A stretch of 35,707 nucleotides of DNA from CAYHYG01 sp964360835 (GCA_964360835.1 CAYHYG010000008.1:1-35707), one strand, 5' to 3'. Shown: positions 8,532-14,767, counted from the first letter of the stretch. Made by a program: numbers and translations. Notes: generated by a model from the sequence alone, not told the origin.

Positions 8532-8560
8532 GAATGTATAGTTGATCTGTGGATAAATCT

Positions 8561-9175
8561 ATGACTGGTATCACAAAACGACAAAAAGAGATCCTAGACT
8601 TCATTGCTAGCTTCTCACACCAACACGGCTATGCCCCTAGTTATCGGGAGATAGCTAGTCATTTTAAACTTAATTCCATTGCCACAGTACATCAGCATAT
8701 TGAAGCTTTGGAACACAAAGGCTATCTCGAACGCCAAGAAGGCCAGATGCGTTCTCTGGGGGTCATAGAGTCCAACCAAGAGTTTGCCGGACTGATAGAT
8801 CTACCTTTAGTAGGTTTAATTACCGCTGGCGAGCCCATAGAAGCCATAGAACAACGTGAAACTATCGCCGTACCAGAGAATCTGATCAGCTCCTACAATA
8901 GCTTTGTGCTCAAGGTCAAAGGGACATCAATGATTGAGGATGGTATCCTGGATGGTGACTATGTCATTGTTGAGCGCAACTTCTATCCCCAGAATGGTGA
9001 CGTGGTCGTCGCGTTAATTAACAATACCCACGCTACGCTTAAGAAGTACTACAAAGAGAAAGATCGCATTCGCTTACAGCCTGCTAATTCCTCCATGGCA
9101 CCAATCTTTGTCAAAAATCCAGCGATCCAAGGAATTGTGAGAGGGATATTTAGGACATTTGCTCCTAATATCTAG
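8561..9175 (+). CDS. lexA: LexA SOS repressor with self-cleaving peptidase domain
   Basis: LexA represses DNA-damage genes and cleaves itself when RecA filaments form. The 204 residues have an N-terminal winged HTH (TKRQKEILDFI, then YREIASHFKLNSIATVHQHI), the scissile Ala89-Gly90 in GLITAGEPI, the catalytic Ser123 in VKGTSMIEDGILDGDYV and the catalytic Lys161 in ATLKKYY. I start at the ATG at 8561, preceded by GGAT 6 nt upstream; an in-frame GTG at 8549 adds only VDKS and lies about 11 nt from the predicted transcription start. It is transcribed away from the mur operon and followed after 49 nt by a DNA-repair-like gene, fitting a damage-response pair. Confidence 0.95.
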   Translation: MTGITKRQKEILDFIASFSHQHGYAPSYREIASHFKLNSIATVHQHIEALEHKGYLERQEGQMRSLGVIESNQEFAGLIDLPLVGLITAGEPIEAIEQRETIAVPENLISSYNSFVLKVKGTSMIEDGILDGDYVIVERNFYPQNGDVVVALINNTHATLKKYYKEKDRIRLQPANSSMAPIFVKNPAIQGIVRGIFRTFAPNI

Positions 9176-9224
9176 GTTTGCCAATCTACTGTTAGGCAAA
9201 ATTGAGAAAAATTTTTATATCTAA

Positions 9225-9740
9225 ATGGCTTTATCATTACACGATATTCAGGAAATTATTCGAAGGAAAAATTGGCTTAGTGGGCAGTTTATTGGCGCCT
9301 CCTCTACTGCAAGGATAATAATTATTGCCGAAAAACCCTCTTTAAACTTCAAAAAAAATCCTGAGAAAAGGTCACGGGGCAATTTCAATTCCGACTCAAG
9401 AGCCGACAAGCTGTTTGGAAAGTATGTTTCTAAGTTCCTTAAGGGTGCGTATGTGACGGATATGGTGAAGAAGGAAGGACTGCCTGGCGCTGACTTCGTA
9501 GCAGAATGGAACGAGGAGTCGCAATATAAAAGAATTTTGACTGCTGAACTTCGGGCTACTAATCCAAAGGTTGTTGGCCTGATGAGCAGGAAGGTAGAAA
9601 AGTTATTTAACAAAGAATTTCCTGAATATCGCGAACGTTCCATTTATATTTCTCAGCCAGCCTATATTGTGAGGTATAATAAAAGAACTCGCTGGGATCG
9701 ACAGTTCACCCAATTAAGAAAATTAGCGGGAAGCTTATAG
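9225..9740 (+). CDS. Uracil-DNA-glycosylase-superfamily-like protein
   Basis: A 171-residue soluble protein. The pattern resembles the UDG fold: a first strand with active-site-like loop (RIIIIAEKPSLN, 30-41; UDG families 4/5 have GEAPG there), a middle LKGAYVTDMVKKEG (72-85) like the 'TNxVK' segment of UDGs, LTAELRATNPKVVGL followed by a helix, and a late strand-loop YISQPAYIVRYNK in the place of the HPS motif. The catalytic residues of well-known UDG families are not conserved, so activity on uracil is not assured. It lies in the same direction as lexA, 49 nt downstream. It is flanked by GTTAGGC (9191-9197) and GCCTAAC (9756-9762). Superfamily call moderate, function uncertain. Confidence 0.55.
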   Translation: MALSLHDIQEIIRRKNWLSGQFIGASSTARIIIIAEKPSLNFKKNPEKRSRGNFNSDSRADKLFGKYVSKFLKGAYVTDMVKKEGLPGADFVAEWNEESQYKRILTAELRATNPKVVGLMSRKVEKLFNKEFPEYRERSIYISQPAYIVRYNKRTRWDRQFTQLRKLAGSL

Positions 9741-9811
9741 CTTTTTCTCAACATCGCCTAACAACGGATATCCGATTCACGAGCTAAAAAAACTTTTAAC
9801 ATGACGATACT

Positions 9812-10138
9812 ATGAATAACAATCCAGACGAGCAATTAGTGAAAGCTTTCGATGCAGTTAATCAAGTGTCAGAAAACAGGAGCTTAAATCTAGGCTATGA
9901 GGAGAAAGAAAACTTAGAAGATCTTAAGACTGAATTGACTGGTGCAATATCAAGCTTATGGCTACCCATTGGGACAACCAGAAAAAAAGTAATGTTACTT
10001 TTCTTTCTCGTCGGCTTATATGGGATAATAAATGTTAGCTTATGGTTTCTTATTTTTTGGATAATGCTGCCTCTTTTTTCACCAAGAATTATGAGCCTAA
10101 TTACTCGTACTCTGGGAAGACTATTAGGTCACAAATAG
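9812..10138 (+). CDS. Hypothetical protein with two C-terminal membrane helices
   Basis: No family recognised. The 108 residues split into an acidic soluble N-terminus (about 1-45, rich in E, N, D, likely helical) and two hydrophobic helices near 59-77 and 75-95 that may form a hairpin, ending in a basic tail (TRTLGRLLGHK). The gene is visibly more AT-rich than the ribosomal and cell-wall genes around it, and the 71 nt before it contain a perfect palindrome (CGGATATCCG, 9765-9774). It sits between the UDG-like gene and rpmA in the only plus-strand gene run of the window. It may be a recently acquired or fast-evolving gene; this is inference. Confidence 0.6.
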   Translation: MNNNPDEQLVKAFDAVNQVSENRSLNLGYEEKENLEDLKTELTGAISSLWLPIGTTRKKVMLLFFLVGLYGIINVSLWFLIFWIMLPLFSPRIMSLITRTLGRLLGHK

Positions 10139-10210
10139 GTTTTATTTAACTCGCTCATCTACATCCCTCACCTTCTCGCATAATGTTAACCGATTGGATT
10201 TACCTCAAAC

Positions 10211-10239
10211 TTGACGAAATGTGTGCAATATATTAGACT
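10211..10239 (+). promoter_or_regulatory. rpmA promoter
   Basis: TTGACG (10211-10216), a 17-nt spacer and TAGACT (10234-10239). The -35 is the same hexamer as at lexA and rnpB. The predicted leader to the rpmA ATG is about 27 nt and has no clear Shine-Dalgarno sequence. Confidence 0.5.
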
Positions 10240-10272
10240 TCTTTTATTCGATTTATTAATTAATTTACAGTC

Positions 10273-10545
10273 ATGGCACATAAGAAAGCTGGTGGATCCA
10301 CTAGTTTAGGACGTGATTCACAAAGTAAACGACTAGGCGTCAAATTATTTGCGGGTGAGAAGGTCAAAGCTGGTGGTATCATTATTCGTCAGAGAGGTAC
10401 TAAATTTCACCCCGGATTAAATGTCCGCCGAGGAAATGACGATACTCTTTATTCAGTTGCGACAGGTGTCGTCAGTTTCCGCTCCATCAAACGCCGTAAA
10501 TTTGACGGCAGATTAGCCGCCACCAAATACGTAGACGTAAAATAA
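10273..10545 (+). CDS. rpmA: 50S ribosomal protein L27
   Basis: L27 lies at the peptidyl-transferase centre, with its N-terminal tail reaching the P-site tRNA. The 90 residues begin MAHKKAGGSTSLGRDSQSKR, the standard family start, with no Firmicutes-type N-terminal extension needing cleavage. GVKLFAGEKVKAGGIIIRQRG and TKFHPGLNVRRGNDDTLYS are also canonical. L27 is usually paired with L21 (rplU), but no rplU is seen here; rpmA stands alone with its own promoter and terminator. The stop codon lies within the first strand of the terminator hairpin. Confidence 0.97.
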   Translation: MAHKKAGGSTSLGRDSQSKRLGVKLFAGEKVKAGGIIIRQRGTKFHPGLNVRRGNDDTLYSVATGVVSFRSIKRRKFDGRLAATKYVDVK

Positions 10546-10569
10546 CTCCGACGATACGTCGGAGTTATT
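10541..10569 (+). terminator. rpmA terminator hairpin
   Basis: A perfect 13-bp inverted repeat (AATAACTCCGACG and its complement) with a 3-nt loop, followed by a short T-rich stretch (CTT). The rpmA TAA is at 10543-10545, inside the stem. An A-rich run before the stem means it could also act on the minus strand. Confidence 0.75.
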
Positions 10570-10754
10570 CTTAACCAGATAAACACCCAGGCATACGCTT
10601 GGGGAGTGCGTTTGTAAGCGTAGCTCTCGGGTATACACTAAAATCACCCCATACAGAAAGGAGGTGATTTTAATAGCGCAGCAATAAGAGTCCAGCTTTA
10701 TCGCATAGAACATAGAAAGCCTTGGAACTAGCTGCAGCAGGCATCAGAACATAA
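10570..10754. other. Intergenic stretch with hairpins and no convincing protein gene
   Basis: Between convergent rpmA and ftsX. It contains TACGCTT paired with AAGCGTA (about 10594-10622) and the strong hairpin at 10640-10671 described separately. The long minus-strand reading frame that overlaps rpmA here has no family features and is not called. A small RNA is possible, but no known RNA family (SRP RNA, tmRNA, 6S) could be recognised. Confidence 0.5.
10640..10671. terminator. Strong hairpin, possible bidirectional terminator, carrying a perfect Shine-Dalgarno sequence
   Basis: AAAATCACC-CC pairs with GG-A-GGTGATTTT (one bulged A, 9-nt loop). A-run before and T-run after make it terminator-like on both strands. 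The plus strand contains AGAAAGGAGGTGAT (10655-10668), complementary to a typical 16S rRNA 3' tail, but no usual start codon follows at a suitable distance. Confidence 0.55.
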
Positions 10755-10778
10755 ACCCCCAGCGGTTAAGCTGAGGGT
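10755..10778 (-). terminator. Probable terminator of the ftsB-ftsX operon
   Basis: A 9-bp stem (one G-U pair) with a 6-nt loop begins 5 nt after the ftsX stop on the minus strand and is followed by TTTATGTTC. The T-run is short, so strength is uncertain. Confidence 0.55.
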
Positions 10779-10782
10779 GTGT

Positions 10783-11688
10783 TCATACTCTCAAATAACG
10801 ACGCAAGGCAAGCAACACACAGACCATCTGAACTAGGAGAATGCCAAGAAATTCCATCATACCGATCAGCAGCATGTTATTTCTGAAGTAATTCAATAAA
10901 TTGGCTGTCGGCTCACCGATCCACTCGGCCATGAAAGGAGTCAATATTTGTAAAGTAGCATAGAATAATAAGCCTGCTAGCAAAACCGAGACAACGGTAC
11001 TGACAAAAGATTCGATGAAAAACGGAGCACGGATAAACCAATTGGTAGCACCAACTAGTTTCATAATACCCACCTCGTCACGCTGAGTATATAAGGAAAT
11101 CCTGACGGTGTTGTAGACAATAAGTAAAGCAAATATCAAAAATAGTAGAGCTATTATACTGGTGACTAGGTTAAATAGATTAGTTTTTTTCTCAAAATCG
11201 ACCGCAGCTGTACGGTTATCCTCTAGTTCCGGTGTTTGTCCTAGCAGCTCTTTGCGTCCGTCGGCCTGTAAATAATTGATAATAGTCTCACTATCACCTA
11301 TTTCCTTTGGCTGTATGTTTATTCGATATGAAAGTGGGTTTGTAGGTAGGACTGAAAAAACGTCCTTAATCTTGGGGAAAGCTTTGCTGACCTTTTCCTT
11401 GTTTTCCTCCGGAGTCAAAACACCGACACTAGAGATAGTACTCTGGGCTTTGAGATCACCTACGAGTCTATCTACCTCAGCTGGCTCAATATTTTGTCGC
11501 AGAGCGACGGATATGACCAATTTATCACCGTAGTAATTGATAGCTGAGCGTTTGAGATAATCGGCGGTGATAATGATATTTATGGCCATAACGCTGATGG
11601 TCATAACAGTGATGGTAATAAAAGAAAGCCAAGCATTGCGCCATAAATGCTTCCAAGCAAATATTATAATTCTCTTGACAGTCGTCAT
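10783..11688 (-). CDS. ftsX: Cell-division protein FtsX (ABC transporter-like permease)
   Basis: FtsX is the membrane half of FtsEX, which couples ATP hydrolysis at the division site to activation of peptidoglycan hydrolases outside. The 301 residues have the FtsX plan: a short cytoplasmic start (KRIIIFAWKHLWRNAWLSF), helix 1 at about 20-42, a large outer domain (about 45-165), then helices near 172-197, 225-250 and 273-297. The conserved cytoplasmic loop YNTVRISLYTQRDEVGIMKLVGATNWFI is present (split here: YNTVRISLYTQRDE then VGIMKLVGAT). It overlaps ftsE by 4 nt (ATGA) and is the last gene of its operon, ahead of a hairpin terminator. Confidence 0.93.
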   Translation of the reverse strand: MTTVKRIIIFAWKHLWRNAWLSFITITVMTISVMAINIIITADYLKRSAINYYGDKLVISVALRQNIEPAEVDRLVGDLKAQSTISSVGVLTPEENKEKVSKAFPKIKDVFSVLPTNPLSYRINIQPKEIGDSETIINYLQADGRKELLGQTPELEDNRTAAVDFEKKTNLFNLVTSIIALLFLIFALLIVYNTVRISLYTQRDEVGIMKLVGATNWFIRAPFFIESFVSTVVSVLLAGLLFYATLQILTPFMAEWIGEPTANLLNYFRNNMLLIGMMEFLGILLVQMVCVLLALRRYLRV

Positions 11689-12365
11689 AGTAAATATTTT
11701 CCTTTCTCTTGGTCGCTGATAATATAACCGTTCTCTAGGGTGACTACGCGTTGCTTTAATCCGTTCACTATCTCTCGATTGTGAGTCACGAGTAATACCG
11801 TTGTGCCTAACTCATTGATACGCAACAAGAGATCAATGATTTCCTTGGTATTCAAAGCGTCTAAATTACCAGTTGGTTCATCAGCTACTAGTAGCTTCGG
11901 CTTGTGTACTAGACTCCGAGCTACCACTACACGTTGTTGCTCACCTCCTGATAGCTGGCTAGGAAAACGGTCTCCTTTGCCTTCCAGACCGACCATTTTT
12001 AACACCTTAGGTACCGTTGTCCTGATCTCCTGATCTGAAGCTCCACTAACTTCCAAGGCAAAAGCTACATTTTCACTGGCTGTTTTTTTTGACAATAGTT
12101 TGAAATCCTGAAAAACGATACCGATTTGCTTGCGTAGTATCGGTATTTCCCATTGCTTGATATGAGTAATGTCCCAGTCACCGATAGAAATAGTGCCGAC
12201 CGATGGTTTCTCCTCGGCAATTATCAATTTTATCAAGGTTGATTTACCAGCGCCGCTCTGACCTACAATGGAAACAAATTCACCGGCCTCAATATCCAAA
12301 TTGATGTCACGTAAGGCGTAAGTTCTCGGCTGATATGATTTTGATACTCCCTTAAGTACTACCAT
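11685..12365 (-). CDS. ftsE: Cell-division ATP-binding protein FtsE
   Basis: This 226-residue ABC ATPase is the cytoplasmic partner of FtsX. Motifs: Walker A GQSGAGKST at 35-43, Q-loop VFQDFKLL at 84-91, signature LSGGEQQR at 138-145, Walker B LLVADEPTGNLD at 158-169 and the switch His in LLVTHNREIV. FtsE and LolD/MacB ATPases are close relatives; the FtsX gene directly downstream settles the call. It starts 1 nt after the stop of the DPBB protein gene, so that gene and ftsEX are on one transcript. Confidence 0.95.
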   Translation of the reverse strand: MVVLKGVSKSYQPRTYALRDINLDIEAGEFVSIVGQSGAGKSTLIKLIIAEEKPSVGTISIGDWDITHIKQWEIPILRKQIGIVFQDFKLLSKKTASENVAFALEVSGASDQEIRTTVPKVLKMVGLEGKGDRFPSQLSGGEQQRVVVARSLVHKPKLLVADEPTGNLDALNTKEIIDLLLRINELGTTVLLVTHNREIVNGLKQRVVTLENGYIISDQEKGKYLL

Positions 12366-12366
12366 G

Positions 12367-13218
12367 CTATTGAATTTTTTCTACACTTACGTAAACCTCG
12401 CCGGCTCCAGTGGTGGCGATGGCCTGGAAGGCTTGCTTTTCTAGATCGATAATACGGCCGGTCCATTCCTCAGGTCCCCAATCATTAACAGTGACAATGA
12501 CGGATGTCCCAGTCTTCAGTCTGGCGACACGCAGCTTGGTACCTTTTGGGTAGGTCCGATGCGCGGCAAACATACCACCCTTGTAGCCAAAACTGCGGTA
12601 CTTCGATTGGTCGTACCAGCTGGCCTTACCATCTAGAGCTCTACTATCACCGAGAATAGCCACTTTTGTAGTCTTCTCCTTGGGTAAAAAATTAGCGATC
12701 ACCCGCTTTTCGTCCAAGTCATTATAGCTAGGCAGTGGTATCCAGTTGCTACTGCTGAAATCAAAGCGGTAAAGACTGTAGTGGCCATCAACGCTTTGTG
12801 TATACTTGGTAGAAATTACCAGTAACTGTTCGTTTGGTGCTGTTATCTCAAAAACCGGAGAAATTTGCCTTAGGTTAGTGTTAAGTAAAGGTCGTAAGTC
12901 ATTCTCAACTTTTATATCCTGTCCCTGTAAATCAGAACTAATGGTTATCTCAGCGCTCTGGTAGGCAGTATATTTCCCTTTAAACAGCGTTGGAGCTATT
13001 GCGATCTCCTGCTGACTATTGACTACGGGTATTTCTGATGGTACTTGAGGGATCGTTTCTAAAATTTGCTGACTACCATCTTGACTAAAGAGTTGAAGCG
13101 TACTACCTTGTTGTATCAGGATACCTCTAGCTTCCGCCTGACTGGTCGAAAAAAGCACAGTTAGTGCTAGACTCAGATAAATGACTGGACGTATATATTT
13201 TAACATTTTACAATACAT
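12367..13218 (-). CDS. Secreted RlpA-like / expansin-like double-psi beta-barrel protein
   Basis: The 283 residues begin with a signal peptide (hydrophobic RPVIYLSLALTVLFS then SQAEA, cleavage near 30). The middle (31-195) is an unrecognised beta-rich region. The C-terminus (198-283) is a double-psi beta-barrel like RlpA: KASWYD, FAAHRTYPKGTKLRV, VTVNDWGPEEWTGRIIDL. The Asp of the NDxGP motif (D246) is present, but the TASGE segment that supplies the catalytic Glu in RlpA lytic transglycosylases is shortened and lacks it, so activity is doubtful. It could be a wall-binding or hydrolase partner of FtsEX, whose genes follow 1 nt later. The start lies 5 bp from a tRNA gene on the other strand; an inner ATG (M5, 13206) is also possible. 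Confidence 0.72.
   Translation of the reverse strand: MYCKMLKYIRPVIYLSLALTVLFSTSQAEARGILIQQGSTLQLFSQDGSQQILETIPQVPSEIPVVNSQQEIAIAPTLFKGKYTAYQSAEITISSDLQGQDIKVENDLRPLLNTNLRQISPVFEITAPNEQLLVISTKYTQSVDGHYSLYRFDFSSSNWIPLPSYNDLDEKRVIANFLPKEKTTKVAILGDSRALDGKASWYDQSKYRSFGYKGGMFAAHRTYPKGTKLRVARLKTGTSVIVTVNDWGPEEWTGRIIDLEKQAFQAIATTGAGEVYVSVEKIQ
13186..13214 (+). promoter_or_regulatory. Candidate promoter of the tRNA-Thr gene
   Basis: TGGACG (13186-13191), 17-nt spacer, TACAAT (13209-13214), with a predicted start 2-4 nt before the tRNA. The promoter lies inside the first codons of the RlpA-like gene on the opposite strand. Confidence 0.45.
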
Positions 13219-13223
13219 GTCAG

Positions 13224-13299
13224 GCCGCTATAGCTCAGCTGGTAGAGCGATCCCTTCGTAAGGGATAGGTCGTCAGTTCGATTCTGACTAGCGGCTCCA
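13224..13299 (+). tRNA. tRNA-Thr, anticodon CGT, CCA encoded
   Basis: The cloverleaf is complete: acceptor GCCGCTA/TAGCGGC, D arm GCTC-AGCTGGTA-GAGC, anticodon arm ATCCC-TTCGTAA-GGGAT with anticodon CGT (reads ACG), T arm GTCAG-TTCGATT-CTGAC, discriminator T and a genomic CCA. It is the only tRNA seen in the window and is antisense to the ftsB-ftsX operon, between the PpiC-like and RlpA-like genes. Confidence 0.96.
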
Positions 13300-13348
13300 C
13301 CACGTCCCGTTCGGGTCTGAGACCCTCAGGGTCGAATGACGTACGTGG
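13300..13348 (+). terminator. Imperfect long hairpin directly after the tRNA
   Basis: Outer arms CCACGT (13300-13305) and ACGTGG (13343-13348), inner arms CGTTCG (13308-13313) and CGAATG (13333-13338, one G-U pair), enclosing alternating GGGTC TGA GACCC TCA GGGTC units that can form two exclusive small hairpins. CTCTATTTAT follows. It probably ends or processes the tRNA transcript; it may also affect the antisense mRNA. Confidence 0.5.
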
Positions 13349-13387
13349 CTCTATTTATAAATTTCACCTATTATAATACCACAGTTC

Positions 13388-14260
13388 TCACTCACTCACC
13401 ACGCGGGGAAAGTAAATTTCAGCGTCGGTGTTTTTTATTTCTTCGTCTATATAGGAGTCGAATGAGGTCAAGGGCACAAAAAGCTCCTGAAGCTGAAAGT
13501 ATTTCTTTTCAGTTTCATCAAGCACAATAGCTTTGACCTGATATAAGCGGTAGCCATCCGGCGAGGCGATGATATTGCTGATGCCGCTTTGCTTCAAGTT
13601 GCGGATATGATCGTAAGCATCCTTTAGATCTTCTTCTGGCACTACGTGCTCGGTTATCGTGTCTTGACCATCAGAAGTGGCTATGCCAGCTAAATTGACG
13701 AAGTTGCCTGGCGCCGCTTTTGCCTCCAGTACCAGCGACTCAATTTTCTGACGCTCAGGCGTAGAAGGTAGCTCCGCATACCATCGGCGTAATTGTTCCT
13801 CCTCTAGTAATGGCCTGATAAAGCGCTCAGCAGCCTCTCTCGGTGAAAGGTTATAGTTTTGACGTAATTCGGCCTGCTTACTTTCTGTTTCTATTGAGGT
13901 AATAAACTTAGATTTAGCTTCTACAAGCAATGAAGTATCTAGAGATAAGTTATTTTCAAGCAAGAGGCGCCCAACAACAATTTCTCTCATAATGTTTCCC
14001 CAGACTCCTTGACGCACTGCTTCATCCGTAACCTCTGTGGCAGCTACGCTGCTTCTGGCGTGACTGTAATCCTCTACAAACTGTCTATAACTTATTTTAC
14101 TATTCTTGACAGATGCTAATGGCAAGTTCAGATGATAAATAAAGCTACCGGCATTCAAAATTATGCTCTGCTTGGCATAAGAAACAGCGATAATAGATAT
14201 TTGCATTAAAATAACAACTACAATCGCGATGAAGATAAATATATATTTTCTATTTTTCAC
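13388..14260 (-). CDS. Membrane-anchored SurA/PpiC-like (parvulin-type) foldase-like protein
   Basis: The 290-residue protein has one N-terminal membrane anchor (about 5-28, IFIFIAIVVVILMQISIIAV) and an exported helical region resembling the SurA N-terminal domain (YRQFVEDYSHA, IMREIVVGRLLLENN, then LSPREAAERFIRPLLEEEQL). The C-terminal part (about 190-260) looks like a degenerate parvulin domain: FVNLAGIATSDGQ and LKQSGISNIIASPDGYRLYQV, the usual end of a PPIase domain. Isomerase residues are not clearly kept, so a chaperone role is as likely. The start is a GTG overlapping the end of ftsB by 11 nt. Its position between ftsB and the RlpA-like/ftsEX genes suggests work on exported division proteins (inference). 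Confidence 0.7.
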   Translation of the reverse strand: MKNRKYIFIFIAIVVVILMQISIIAVSYAKQSIILNAGSFIYHLNLPLASVKNSKISYRQFVEDYSHARSSVAATEVTDEAVRQGVWGNIMREIVVGRLLLENNLSLDTSLLVEAKSKFITSIETESKQAELRQNYNLSPREAAERFIRPLLEEEQLRRWYAELPSTPERQKIESLVLEAKAAPGNFVNLAGIATSDGQDTITEHVVPEEDLKDAYDHIRNLKQSGISNIIASPDGYRLYQVKAIVLDETEKKYFQLQELFVPLTSFDSYIDEEIKNTDAEIYFPRVVSE

Positions 14261-14603
14261 TGAAGAAATAGTTAAACCACTTCTGAACGTTTGGTTCTTT
14301 GCTGGACGCGCTAGCTACACTCGGCGTCGATTCCAGGACAATCAATGATTCACCTGGCTTGCTGAGATTTAACTTTTTTCTAGCTTCTGCCTCCACGAAG
14401 GAATCGGAATTATAAAAACGTATAATCTCAGACAGGTCACGATTTTCTTTCTCTATAGATTCGACTGTTGCTTCCTGTTTACGTATCAGTGTTTCTATAT
14501 TTTGTCTTTTCTTAACCTCTATTACCAGCTCTATAGCACTGGCAATACTGATAATTACCAGCACAATAAAAAAAACTTTGGATTTCAGTATACGGTTAAA
14601 CAT
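14250..14603 (-). CDS. Septum formation initiator, FtsB/DivIC family
   Basis: FtsB/DivIC proteins are small bitopic divisome scaffold proteins. The 117 residues show a short basic cytoplasmic start (MFNRILKSK), one membrane helix (about 10-28), a coiled coil (about 30-62, RKQEATVESIEKENRDLSEI) and the family end ARKKLNLSKPGE (74-85). A variable tail to 117 follows. It is the first gene of the division operon; a TGC-extended TATAAT lies 6 nt before the ATG, predicting a leaderless mRNA. Partners FtsL/FtsQ are not in the window. Confidence 0.88.
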   Translation of the reverse strand: MFNRILKSKVFFIVLVIISIASAIELVIEVKKRQNIETLIRKQEATVESIEKENRDLSEIIRFYNSDSFVEAEARKKLNLSKPGESLIVLESTPSVASASSKEPNVQKWFNYFFSEK

Positions 14604-14609
14604 AGTCTC

Positions 14610-14618
14610 ATTATAGCA
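14610..14618 (-). promoter_or_regulatory. Extended -10 promoter of the ftsB operon, predicted leaderless
   Basis: Minus-strand TGC followed by a perfect TATAAT (14610-14615), then GAGACT and the ATG. A start point 7 nt after the -10 would be the A of the start codon. No good -35 is seen, which is usual for extended -10 promoters. Confidence 0.6.
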
Positions 14619-14627
14619 GAAATCGTG

Positions 14628-14656
14628 TTTCAGGGAAGTAAAAATTGTGCTAATAT
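14628..14656 (+). promoter_or_regulatory. Extended -10 promoter of the small membrane protein gene, predicted leaderless
   Basis: TTTCAG (14628-14633, weak -35), 17-nt spacer ending TGC, then TAATAT (14651-14656). The ATG begins 7 nt after the -10 box, at the expected transcription start. It mirrors the ftsB promoter facing the other way. Confidence 0.5.
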
Positions 14657-14662
14657 TTCACT

Positions 14663-14767
14663 ATGAAAACATCCCGCCGTCAACGTATAATGTGGTTGGT
14701 TATTAGTGTCGTGGTTATCATCAGCATGATCTTATCGATGCTGACGCAATATAATAGTCTGACTTAG
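14663..14767 (+). CDS. Very small single-helix membrane protein (34 residues)
   Basis: The peptide reads MKTSRRQRIMWLVISVVVI then ISMILSMLTQYNSLT: a basic cytoplasmic start (K, R, R, R) and one membrane helix at about 9-29. Architecture and composition recall the tiny membrane proteins seen in many CPR genomes and, loosely, Prli42 of Firmicutes, but I cannot show homology. Support for a real gene is the promoter exactly placed for a leaderless start and the clean positive-inside membrane pattern. It ends 4 nt inside the convergent lepA stop region (14764-14767). A hairpin (14721-14744) lies within its coding sequence and could slow lepA-operon transcription from the other side. Confidence 0.6.
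   Translation: MKTSRRQRIMWLVISVVVIISMILSMLTQYNSLT

Noticed and set aside
9756..9811. A full integron attC site after the UDG-like gene
   Set aside because: Only one core (GCCTAAC) is present; the matching 3' arm and GTTRRRY end are not found downstream.
10655..10671. 3' end of a 16S rRNA gene on the minus strand
   Set aside because: The match is limited to the anti-SD tail; the preceding helix 45 sequence of 16S rRNA is absent.
10513..10713. A 66-codon minus-strand reading frame
   Set aside because: It overlaps rpmA and two hairpins, has no family resemblance and no ribosome-binding site.
13336..13530. A plus-strand reading frame after the tRNA
   Set aside because: Most of it is antisense to the PpiC-like gene; composition is not protein-like.
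14721..14744. Intrinsic terminator for lepA
   Set aside because: The stem is good but no T-run follows it on the minus strand, and it lies inside the small plus-strand gene.
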